Positions 1 through 7,105 of a stretch of DNA of 31,836 nucleotides are shown here, piece after piece (position 1 is the stretch's first letter; the number at the start of each line of letters is the position of its first letter). The notes under the pieces are model-generated. The model made no database searches, was not told the origin of the DNA, and saw only the letters and a list, made by a program, of their open reading frames with translations. The position numbers and the translations under genes were made by a program. The stretch lies in the NCBI GenBank assembly GCA_002501695.1, contig DANZ01000060.1:11881-43716 (forward strand), given 5' to 3'. This DNA comes from Methanolobus sp. UBA474 (GTDB lineage Archaea; Halobacteriota; Methanosarcinia; Methanosarcinales; Methanosarcinaceae).

Positions 1-210
1 CTCCTGTGCGCAATCTTCCGGTTTGAGGATACAAAACCCGTGTACTGGATATACAACTTCAAGCAGGGAAGCTACTATCCATTCGTACCGCGGGAAAAGA
101 ACAAAAGGGACAACTCCGTGGAAATGAGGCTCAAATCGCTCATAGAAAAGGAGCTGCCCATTGAGAAGAACCTGGAAAAATGGTATCCCCTCTGGGGAAT
201 GCCATTCTAA
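1..210 (+). CDS. C-terminal part of an unrecognised protein (5' end outside window)
   Basis: Frame 1 is open from the first base to a TAA at 208-210, giving the last 69 residues of a protein. The fragment is rich in aromatic and charged residues (VYWIYNF near the start) and ends in WYPLWGMPF. I see no signal peptide or cofactor motif in this part and do not recognise the family. Its stop lies 7 bp from the stop of pspAA on the opposite strand, so the two transcription units converge. The frame has no internal stop, so I treat it as real coding sequence. Confidence 0.7.
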   Translation, partial: LLCAIFRFEDTKPVYWIYNFKQGSYYPFVPREKNKRDNSVEMRLKSLIEKELPIEKNLEKWYPLWGMPF

Positions 211-217
211 ATCCTGG

Positions 218-496
218 TCAGCCTTCGAGTAAGCCGTCGCCCGCAAAGATAGCTCTTGCCTCTTTAAGGGTCAGGTCCTCCGGTGGTACAATGACGTCAG
301 ATTCCATGATGTCAGTATCATCCAGCTTCTTTCCTTTTGCTCGGATGCAGCTTAACAGTTTTGAGAGCTCGGCCCTGTATTCCGCTTCCTTTCCTCCGGC
401 CACCAGCTCTACTATCCTGTTGTCTATGACATTGAGTTCATCGAACAGGCTGCTCGGGACCTGGTACTGTCCCTCCTCTGATATGCGTATTATCAT
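218..496 (-). CDS. PspA-associated protein PspAA
   Basis: This 92-residue protein resembles the PspAA family that accompanies PspA in archaea and some bacteria. It starts MIIRISEEGQYQVP, has a central charged helix region, and ends with SDVIVPPEDLTL followed by an acidic C-terminus with GLLEG, as expected for the family. There are no membrane segments, so it is probably cytoplasmic and acts with PspA at the membrane face. Its ATG overlaps the pspA TGA by four bases (ATGA), which indicates one operon and probable translational coupling. The biochemical role of PspAA is not established; the call rests on sequence pattern and on neighbourhood. Confidence 0.85.
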   Translation of the reverse strand: MIIRISEEGQYQVPSSLFDELNVIDNRIVELVAGGKEAEYRAELSKLLSCIRAKGKKLDDTDIMESDVIVPPEDLTLKEARAIFAGDGLLEG

Positions 497-1191
497 TTAC
501 CTGCCTCCTTTTTCAGCCTTGCCAGCTCGTTGTCCACATCGGACTGCGCATTGATCTTTGCAAGCTCCCTGTCTATATCATCACCGCTGCTTGTGAAGTC
601 TTCCAATGTACCGCTCTCGATGAGCTCATCAAGGGCTGAAGCGCGGGCCTTCATATCTTCGGTCTTGTTCTCTGCCCTGTCAATAGCAAGGCCAACGTCT
701 GCCATCTCCTCGCTGATACCTGAAACGGACTCACTTATCTTGACCTGGGCCTCGGCAGCAGAGTATTGTGCCTTGATGGTCTCTTTCTTTGTCCTGAATA
801 CCTCTACCTTGGTTGAAAGGCGCTTCTCGGCCGCAACAAGCTTCTCCTGTTCTTTTTCCAGTTCCGCTATCTGCGTATCCAGGCTCAGGACCTGCGTACT
901 TAATGAGCTTTTCCTCTCAAGCGCCAGTCTTGCAAGGTCTTCCCTGTCTGCAGTGATGGCTTCCTTTGCCTGTGTGTCAAGTTTCTCGATGCTTTGCTGG
1001 AGCTTTGAGCGCTGCAACTGGAGCCTTTTCTTTGAGGTCGTTACCTCTGCAACTCCCCTTTTAACATTCTGAAGCATCTCAAGCTGCTTCTCGTAAGAAT
1101 AATCAAGCGTCTCTCTCGGGTCTTCCATCCTGTTGACCAGCTTGTTCATTTTAGACTTGACCACGATTCCCATTCTGTTGAATAAACCCAT
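493..1191 (-). CDS. pspA: PspA/IM30 family membrane-stress protein
   Basis: The product is 232 residues from the chosen ATG and starts MGLFNRMGIVVKSKMNKLVN, the usual amphipathic N-terminus of PspA/Vipp1 proteins. A long coiled coil rich in Lys, Glu, Gln and Arg follows (about residues 25-190), with the family-typical MEDPRETLDYSYEKQLEML early on. A start nine codons upstream (1218) is possible, but a clear GGAGG sits just before the ATG at 1191 and none precedes the earlier one. PspA proteins form membrane-bound scaffolds that protect the envelope under stress (known for the family). It is the first gene of the pspA-pspAA operon and is divergent from a flavodoxin gene. A separate pspC-like gene lies at 11.8 kb. 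Confidence 0.92.
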   Translation of the reverse strand: MGLFNRMGIVVKSKMNKLVNRMEDPRETLDYSYEKQLEMLQNVKRGVAEVTTSKKRLQLQRSKLQQSIEKLDTQAKEAITADREDLARLALERKSSLSTQVLSLDTQIAELEKEQEKLVAAEKRLSTKVEVFRTKKETIKAQYSAAEAQVKISESVSGISEEMADVGLAIDRAENKTEDMKARASALDELIESGTLEDFTSSGDDIDRELAKINAQSDVDNELARLKKEAGK

Positions 1192-1218
1192 TTTCTTCCT
1201 CCGGGATAATTCCCTCAA

Positions 1219-1474
1219 GCACCTATATTGGCTCTGGTGTTGTATCTGTCTTTCCGGTATTTCAAATTTTCTTCCACTGAATATTACAGGAAGTCATGAA
1301 GGCATAATATATTTGTCCTGCGGAAAGACATTTTTCGCACAGTTTTCTGTTAAAACATTCATGAAGGATGTGTCTATATGTTGTACTTTCCGGTATAGGT
1401 GCATTTTTGTAACGCTAATCTATATTAATATGTAGAAGATACTCCTAATGTACCAACTAAAATGAGGAATCGAT
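1219..1474. promoter_or_regulatory. Divergent pspA / flavodoxin intergenic region with paired direct repeats
   Basis: No gene is evident in these 256 bases. The 11-mer CTTTCCGGTAT occurs at 1250-1260 and again at 1386-1396, and the 9-mer TCATGAAGG occurs at 1294-1302 and 1359-1367. TATA-like stretches lie near 1304-1313 (usable for pspA on the minus strand) and 1418-1432 (usable for the flavodoxin gene). The nested repeat pairs suggest regulator binding, which is inference only. Confidence 0.45.
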
Positions 1475-1972
1475 ATGAAAACACTGGTAACCTACATGTC
1501 ACAGACCGGAAATACAAAGAAAGTAGCTGAAGCGATCTATGGTGAGCTCACAGGGGATAAGGAAATAAAGGCATTATCAGAGGTCAAGAACCTTGAAGGT
1601 TATGACCTTGCCTTCATAGGTTTTCCTGTGATGCAGTTCGACATTCCGCCAAAGGTACGCAGCTTCCTGACGGAGAACACAAAAGGCAAGAACATTGCGA
1701 TCTTCATGACCCACGCTGTCCCTGAAGGATTTGAAGCCATCCAGTCCTGGACAGGCTCAGCCAGGCAAACCGCGGCAGATGCGAATCTCCTCGGGACATT
1801 CGAATGCCAGGGTGAGCTTGCCCAGCCTGTTATCGATATGCTCCTAAAGGCAGAGGACCCGCAGATGAAAGCATTCGGTGAGATGGGTGCGTCCACCAAG
1901 GGACAGCCTGATGAGAGCCGCCTTGGTAAGGCACGCGAATTCGCCAGGAATATCCAGGCCAAAAAGAAATGA
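1475..1972 (+). CDS. Flavodoxin-family protein
   Basis: This is a 165-residue single-domain flavodoxin. The FMN phosphate-binding loop SQTGNTKK lies at residues 9-16 directly after the first beta strand (MKTLVTYM), and a second flavin-contact region is visible around AFIGFPVMQFDIPP (about 47-60). It would carry electrons in the cytoplasm; the partner is unknown. GAGG at 1464-1467 precedes the ATG with good spacing. The next gene, a 67-residue Cys-rich protein, starts 27 bp downstream on the same strand, so the two are probably co-transcribed and may work together. There is no membrane segment and no fused domain. Confidence 0.88.
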   Translation: MKTLVTYMSQTGNTKKVAEAIYGELTGDKEIKALSEVKNLEGYDLAFIGFPVMQFDIPPKVRSFLTENTKGKNIAIFMTHAVPEGFEAIQSWTGSARQTAADANLLGTFECQGELAQPVIDMLLKAEDPQMKAFGEMGASTKGQPDESRLGKAREFARNIQAKKK

Positions 1973-1999
1973 ACTGTCTCGTCACCAGGGAGATATCAC

Positions 2000-2203
2000 A
2001 TGGCAGACCTGAAAAAAGCTCCAGTATTCTGTGAGAACTATTGCTTTATCTGCAAAGGTGCAAGATCCGGCAACAGCATATGCAAGACACTGCAGAACAT
2101 CGAGTTGAAGGTAGTCGGGAAAAATGGATGCATATGGGGTAAGGCAAGGACAAAGTATTACGGTGTCACGCCAGACCAGCCAATACCAAAGAATGCAAAA
2201 TGA
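2000..2203 (+). CDS. Small Cys-rich hypothetical protein downstream of flavodoxin
   Basis: The 67-residue product has cysteines at 11, 15, 18, 28 and 44; the first three form a C-x3-C-x2-C cluster (FCENYCFICKG), which suggests metal or Fe-S binding. The sequence is basic toward the C-terminus. An upstream GGGAG gives a credible ribosome binding site, and the short gap to the flavodoxin stop supports an operon. I do not recognise a named family. A role as redox partner or metal carrier for the flavodoxin is a guess based only on position and cysteine content. Confidence 0.7.
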   Translation: MADLKKAPVFCENYCFICKGARSGNSICKTLQNIELKVVGKNGCIWGKARTKYYGVTPDQPIPKNAK

Positions 2204-2235
2204 ATGTATAATAAAAGAATCTAAAAAGAAGATAG

Positions 2236-2252
2236 AAGGCTGATACAGCCTT
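2236..2252. terminator. Hairpin terminator between convergent genes
   Basis: AAGGCTG (2236-2242), loop ATA, CAGCCTT (2246-2252) form a perfect 7-bp stem followed by a pyrimidine-rich tract on the plus strand, with an A-rich flank that becomes T-rich on the minus strand. It lies between the small Cys-rich gene and the end of the large flavoprotein gene and could serve both. Confidence 0.65.
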
Positions 2253-2289
2253 TTCTCTTCTTCTGTCAATTCTTTCTTGGTTTGCTGTT

Positions 2290-5200
2290 TCAGTTCGCTT
2301 TGATATATTCTATCATTTTTGGAGTCAGCAGCGGTGCTATCTGCGGCAGCATGTTAGGCATCAGGTTTTCCATGGCTTTGGGCATGAGGTCAGGCATCTG
2401 CTCCTTCATATGAGCCGGCATAGGCACCCTCTTCTCCACTGCTATGAGCATCTTTGGCATTACCTTCGGCATCAGGGATGGCATGAGCAGGGGCATCATC
2501 CTGGGCATCATGGGTCTCATGAGCGCGTCCATGCCCGGCACGTACTTGACCGTCTTCATCATGGCCTGTATATAGGAAGGCATCGCACCTATCATATCAG
2601 GCAGCAGTTCGACCATCATCTCTGTCATGTTCTCGGGCTCCATCAGCTCGATCATCTTCTCGAACGTTACCCAGGCCTCAAGCGCCACATTGGTGGTATC
2701 GGGGATATCGTATCCAAGACTGCGGGCTGCAAGCGCTCCCAGGTCCTGTATCTCCATATTCACATTATTGTCCTTTGCAGCGACCCTGAACTGCACAAGG
2801 CAGCAGGGGCAGAGCGCGGCCATGATGTCTGCTTTCTGGTCCTTTGCCTCCTGCAGGCGGACATTCCCGATCCTGCTTGCCACTTTCGGCTCATCGATAA
2901 GGGTCACAACGGAACCACAGCATAGCGCTCTCTCCCGGTTGTGCTCCATTTCCCTGAACTCTACTCCGGGTATGGCTTTGAGGAGCTCACGGGGGGCGTC
3001 GTATATGCCTGATCCGGCCCTGCCGATATGGCATGAATCGTGCCAGGCCACCACCTTGTTCAGGGGATGCTTGAACTTGGGCCTGAGCACATCCAGCTTA
3101 TCCGCCAATATCTCCGAGTAGTGCTTTGCATCTATGCCATAGTCCATTCCCAGCTTTTCCGCCCACTGCGGATAGATCGTTTTCCACATGAGCAGGCATG
3201 CGGGACATGATGTGACAACCGTCTTTACTCCTTTCTTCTGCATATTGGCGGTGTTCATCTTCATGATCTTCTCAAAGAGGTCCCATTTTCCTGCAACAAG
3301 CATTGGTATGCCGCAGCACGACTCCTTGTCCCCGAGGTAAGTGAACTCCACTCCTGCTTCATCAAGCAGGCGCACGGTGCCCACAGCCACGTCCTTTTCA
3401 ACAAAAGAGGCAGTACATCCTGCGAAATAGCCTATATCGGCTTTATCCTTGATCTTGGCCCTTATATCATCCGGCAGCCACTTGTCCCTGTCCTTCTTAT
3501 AGTTAGCCCAGATGTTCCTCTCATTCTCGAGGCTCTGTGCCATTATCTCGAAAGGCGGGATGGTCATCATCTTCTTCTTCTGGACAAGGGTCTCCCTGAG
3601 GGTCATCCAGGAACGCTCGATAGGCAGGTCAAGCTGGCAGTAGTGGTCGCACATCTCGCAGGTCGTACATGCAAGGAATGTATCGGTCTGCTCCTGGTCG
3701 AGCTCCATCCTTCCCGCAAGGTACTCCTTAAGGAAGAACCATTTACCTCTGGGTGACTGGGATTCCCAGCCCCTGCCATAGTACTGGTCACATTCATTCA
3801 CGCAATACCCGCACTGTGCGCAGGTGAAAGCGTGTGAGATTATATCTCCGGGTATGCCCTTCTCTTCCCTGAACTCCTGTTTGCCAACCCCTGACATGTT
3901 ACCTACTGCGCGTGCCATGGGTTCGAAGGCCTTTGCAAGAGAAAGCCCGGTCTGCATCAGCGACTTGCCTGTCAGAGTCTCCGGGTTCATTATATCTCCG
4001 GGATCAGTGCTCTTTTTGAGTTCCCTTATCATTTCCAGTCTTTCGCCAAAGACCTTATCGGCCTGCTTTGAGAAATAGAGGCCCGATGAATAGATCCTTC
4101 CTCCGTTGTTTTCTGCTATCTTGACTATGCTCAGAGCCAGCGGGAACGCGAGATTGTACCTGAAGGACCTTTCCGAATGGGGCATGAAGCATAACAGGAC
4201 GGCCTCATCGCCTTTTACGACCATGCCCTCCACAAGTACCGGGATCCCTATCTTCCTGTCGATCTCTTCGAACACAGCCCCGATCCTGTTCACAGGCACG
4301 ACCACTTCAGCGGGGATGAAGGACGGGCCAAGCCTCTTGACCTTCATGGACCTGAACCATTCCTCACTCTCATGTTCCGCTATCTCCTGCGGAAGCACTT
4401 TGCCGCCCGCCTCCCTGATAATATCCTCAAGGCCGCTGACATCCCTCGATGCAGGGTATGCGAAATTGCAGATGTATGACTCAGGCAGCTGTGGCCTGTG
4501 ATCATCCACAGGTTCCCCGTAGTGTGTCTTAGCGGGAGCCTCGTTCTTCATATTCGCCCATTTGGGATTCAGGAAAGAAACAGCCCATACGGGGATCTTT
4601 CTCTGACCAACTTTTTCTATGGCTGCCTGCATGCTCTTTGCATCAGGGAATCCTGCTGAAATGGCAACATTCTTCTCGTATTCCCTGACCCTCAGGGTGA
4701 CCTGTGTGATGATCCCGATCGTTCCCATGGTCCCGGTGACCTTTCCAAGCTCTTCGCCTGAAAAGTACCTTACCTCCCCGTTTGGAAGTACCACACGAGC
4801 AGACTCCATGGTGTCCTGGGACCAGCCATACTCATAACTTCCGTACCCCACACCATTCTGGGCAAGCCATCCTCCGACTGTTGCTGATAATGCACTTGAG
4901 GGAACAGCCTGTACGGACAGGCCTTCCTCATTAAGCTTCGACTCAAGGTCGTACCAGATAATTCCGGCTCCCACAGTGACCATGAGGTTCTTTTTATCGA
5001 TGCTGACTATCTTTCTCATAGGGGTCACATCAGCTATTATTCCTCCTTTTGTGGGAATGATGCCGCCGTAACCGGAGGAGGCCCCCGCTCGTGGTACAAC
5101 GGGAATGCTATGCTTGCGTGCAAAGTTCACAAGCCTGACCGCATCCTCCTCATTCAATACTTTAACAATTGCTGCGGGTTTTGTCTTCCCCAGCATCGTT

Positions 5201-5337
5201 TTGACAAGGGACGGCAGTGCGCCCACATCATGGGCATAGAAAGTCCTTTCCTTTTCGCTGAAATTGACCCCTTTCCCGAACATGGACGAAAGCTCTTGTT
5301 TTTGTCCGTCCGTTAATGTGTATGTCGTATTTGCCAT
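2290..5337 (-). CDS. FAD-linked oxidase / iron-sulfur (GlcD-GlcF or HdrD-like) fusion with Met-Pro-rich tail
   Basis: This 1015-residue protein fuses several redox modules. Residues 45-220 form a PCMH-type FAD domain (PRAGASSGYGG at 82-92), and 221-455 the FAD-linked oxidase C-terminal domain, as in D-lactate/glycolate dehydrogenases. Two ferredoxin-like 4Fe-4S motifs follow (C506/509/512/516 and C557/560/563/567). Two complete CCG domains come next, with CX32CCX35CxxC (C641, C674-675, C711, C714) and CX36CCX35CxxC (C769, C806-807, C843, C846), the pattern seen in GlcF and HdrB/HdrD. The last ~120 residues are Met/Pro-rich with five consecutive xxMP units at 942-961. GGGAGGA precedes the ATG. 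It probably oxidises a 2-hydroxy acid and passes electrons to an unknown acceptor; the substrate cannot be read from sequence. The gene is monocistronic and divergent from pyruvate kinase. Confidence 0.88.
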   Translation of the reverse strand: MANTTYTLTDGQKQELSSMFGKGVNFSEKERTFYAHDVGALPSLVKTMLGKTKPAAIVKVLNEEDAVRLVNFARKHSIPVVPRAGASSGYGGIIPTKGGIIADVTPMRKIVSIDKKNLMVTVGAGIIWYDLESKLNEEGLSVQAVPSSALSATVGGWLAQNGVGYGSYEYGWSQDTMESARVVLPNGEVRYFSGEELGKVTGTMGTIGIITQVTLRVREYEKNVAISAGFPDAKSMQAAIEKVGQRKIPVWAVSFLNPKWANMKNEAPAKTHYGEPVDDHRPQLPESYICNFAYPASRDVSGLEDIIREAGGKVLPQEIAEHESEEWFRSMKVKRLGPSFIPAEVVVPVNRIGAVFEEIDRKIGIPVLVEGMVVKGDEAVLLCFMPHSERSFRYNLAFPLALSIVKIAENNGGRIYSSGLYFSKQADKVFGERLEMIRELKKSTDPGDIMNPETLTGKSLMQTGLSLAKAFEPMARAVGNMSGVGKQEFREEKGIPGDIISHAFTCAQCGYCVNECDQYYGRGWESQSPRGKWFFLKEYLAGRMELDQEQTDTFLACTTCEMCDHYCQLDLPIERSWMTLRETLVQKKKMMTIPPFEIMAQSLENERNIWANYKKDRDKWLPDDIRAKIKDKADIGYFAGCTASFVEKDVAVGTVRLLDEAGVEFTYLGDKESCCGIPMLVAGKWDLFEKIMKMNTANMQKKGVKTVVTSCPACLLMWKTIYPQWAEKLGMDYGIDAKHYSEILADKLDVLRPKFKHPLNKVVAWHDSCHIGRAGSGIYDAPRELLKAIPGVEFREMEHNRERALCCGSVVTLIDEPKVASRIGNVRLQEAKDQKADIMAALCPCCLVQFRVAAKDNNVNMEIQDLGALAARSLGYDIPDTTNVALEAWVTFEKMIELMEPENMTEMMVELLPDMIGAMPSYIQAMMKTVKYVPGMDALMRPMMPRMMPLLMPSLMPKVMPKMLIAVEKRVPMPAHMKEQMPDLMPKAMENLMPNMLPQIAPLLTPKMIEYIKAN

Positions 5338-5493
5338 GCTGATCCTCCCATTATTAATATTACTATGCAGTCTTTATAATTATTATCAATGAAGTTAATC
5401 TGAACCCTGACTATATAAAAGCGTTTGAATACTGCAGAATAAGCCTTAATTAAATCAGTTCCATACTGTGTAGTATCAAGGGTGTGAACGAGG
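5338..5493. promoter_or_regulatory. Divergent promoter region, flavoprotein fusion / pyruvate kinase
   Basis: The 156-bp gap has a plus-strand TATA-like box (CTATATAAAAG near 5409-5419) suited to pyruvate kinase and a minus-strand one near 5370-5380 suited to the flavoprotein gene, with predicted starts about 26 bases downstream of each. No coding sequence is seen. Confidence 0.45.
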
Positions 5494-6945
5494 ATGAATG
5501 AAACTATGCATTTGCCGGATAACAAAAGCAAGATCGTATGTACGATAGGTCCAGCATCTTCTTCAGAAGAAGTGCTGAGGGAGCTTATTATCGAGGGCAT
5601 GAATGTGGCCAGGCTGAACTTCTCCCACGGAGCCATCAGTGAGCAGCGTGAAGTGATCATGAAGGTACGCAGGATCTCGGCAGAACTGAACAGGGTCGTG
5701 GCAATAATGGCCGACTTGCCGGGTCCGAAGATAAGGGTCGGCACTTTTGAGAAAGAGCCTGTGTTCCTTAAAAAAGGGGAACAGGTCATTCTTACATCAA
5801 GGGATGTCGTAGGGACAGAATCACTCATCCCTGTGAACTATGACCGGTTATCTCATAGCGTAGAGGCTGGCAAGCCCATATATCTCAATGACGGTTTCAT
5901 ACAGCTGCAGTGTACAGGTACGGAGGGTGAGGATGTTTACTGTGAGGTCATAGTGGGCGGCCCCCTCTCATCCAACAAAGGCCTCAACCTTCCGGGTGCC
6001 AGGATATTCATTGATCCGGTCACTAAAAGGGATCTGGAGATCGTCGATTTTGCACTTGATGAAGGACTGCACATATTTGGTGTCTCATTTATCGAATCAG
6101 GGGAGGATATAAGGAAGCTGCGTGACCACGCAACCCGCAAAGGAAAGAACATATTCATTGTCTCCAAGATCGAGAGGGAAAAAGCTGTAAGGAACATTGA
6201 CAGCATCCTGAAGGAAAGTGACGGCATTATGATAGCGCGTGGTGACCTTGGCGTGGAGATCCCCATCCAGGATGTGCCTATCGTCCAGAAGGATATCATA
6301 CACAAGGCTAACCTGCTCAGCAAGCCTGTGATCACAGCGACCCAGATGCTTGAGTCAATGATCGAGAACATCCGTCCCACAAGAGCGGAAGCTACGGATG
6401 TTGCCAATGCCATAATTGACGGTACTGATGCGGTCATGCTTTCTGCAGAGACCGCTGTAGGCAGGTACCCGGTTGAGACTGTCAGGATGATGGTGAAGAT
6501 CGCAAGGTCAACCGAGGCATGGAGAAGCAATTCAAAAGAAGGGCTTACTCTCATGAAGAAGGCACTGGGAAGGATGAACCCGGGAGTGGAGGACATGATA
6601 TCCATACAGGTCAATGACGCCCTGCAGGTCCTTCCGGTGAAATATGTAGTGACTCCCACGGTTTCAGGAAAGACCGCGCGGAATGTTTCCCGCTTCAGGC
6701 CTGACAGGTGGATACTTGCATTCAGCCGCACTTCCAACACTTGTGAGCAACTGGCACTGCAGTATGCAGTCCATCCCACATTTGTCCGCGAAATGAAGGG
6801 TGACTGGGAAAACACAGTCATTGACCACCTTAAGAAATCGGGAGCTGCCGGCCCGGGCGATATGTTCATTCTGACGCAGGGGCAGCCTGCCGGAAGCGGC
6901 CAGCCGGGAGGCACCAATCTGCTTAAGTTCATTAATATTGAATAA
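5494..6945 (+). CDS. pyk: Pyruvate kinase
   Basis: The 483-residue product has the family hallmarks: SKIVCTIGPASS at the N-terminus, the substrate-binding NFSHG, MADLPGPKIRVG, the metal/substrate loop MIARGDLGVEIP, and ATQMLESMI with RPTRAEATDVANAIIDG and DAVMLSAETA. The C-terminal regulatory domain is present though short. It transfers phosphate from phosphoenolpyruvate to ADP in the cytoplasm. An ATG four codons downstream (5506) is an alternative start: AGG touches the first ATG, while GAGG lies at a more normal distance from the second. A strong hairpin plus T7 terminator follows, so the gene is probably monocistronic. Confidence 0.97.
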   Translation: MNETMHLPDNKSKIVCTIGPASSSEEVLRELIIEGMNVARLNFSHGAISEQREVIMKVRRISAELNRVVAIMADLPGPKIRVGTFEKEPVFLKKGEQVILTSRDVVGTESLIPVNYDRLSHSVEAGKPIYLNDGFIQLQCTGTEGEDVYCEVIVGGPLSSNKGLNLPGARIFIDPVTKRDLEIVDFALDEGLHIFGVSFIESGEDIRKLRDHATRKGKNIFIVSKIEREKAVRNIDSILKESDGIMIARGDLGVEIPIQDVPIVQKDIIHKANLLSKPVITATQMLESMIENIRPTRAEATDVANAIIDGTDAVMLSAETAVGRYPVETVRMMVKIARSTEAWRSNSKEGLTLMKKALGRMNPGVEDMISIQVNDALQVLPVKYVVTPTVSGKTARNVSRFRPDRWILAFSRTSNTCEQLALQYAVHPTFVREMKGDWENTVIDHLKKSGAAGPGDMFILTQGQPAGSGQPGGTNLLKFINIE

Positions 6946-6974
6946 TGCAGGATAAACCTGCAGAAGCTTTTTTT
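6946..6974 (+). terminator. Terminator of pyruvate kinase
   Basis: TGCAGG (6946-6951), loop ATAAA, CCTGCA (6957-6962) form a perfect 6-bp stem followed by seven T residues at 6968-6974, immediately after the pyk stop codon. Confidence 0.75.
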
Positions 6975-7105
6975 GCAGAAACCGATTTTTATTTATATTT
7001 GACTTATATGCACAATTATATTTATATATGGATATAGCCATTTTACCAGATTAGTAATAACAGACTGAAACCAATCTCTTACCACCACAAGAGTTGCATA
7101 CTGTA

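Noticed and set aside
2410..2925. 171-codon His-rich frame on the plus strand opposite the Met-Pro tail
   Set aside because: The His richness is the antisense reading of repeated Met codons (ATG/CAT); there is no ribosome site or other support.
5937..6932. 331-codon open frame on the minus strand opposite pyruvate kinase
   Set aside because: It lies wholly inside pyk and has no family features; it is a shadow of the real gene.
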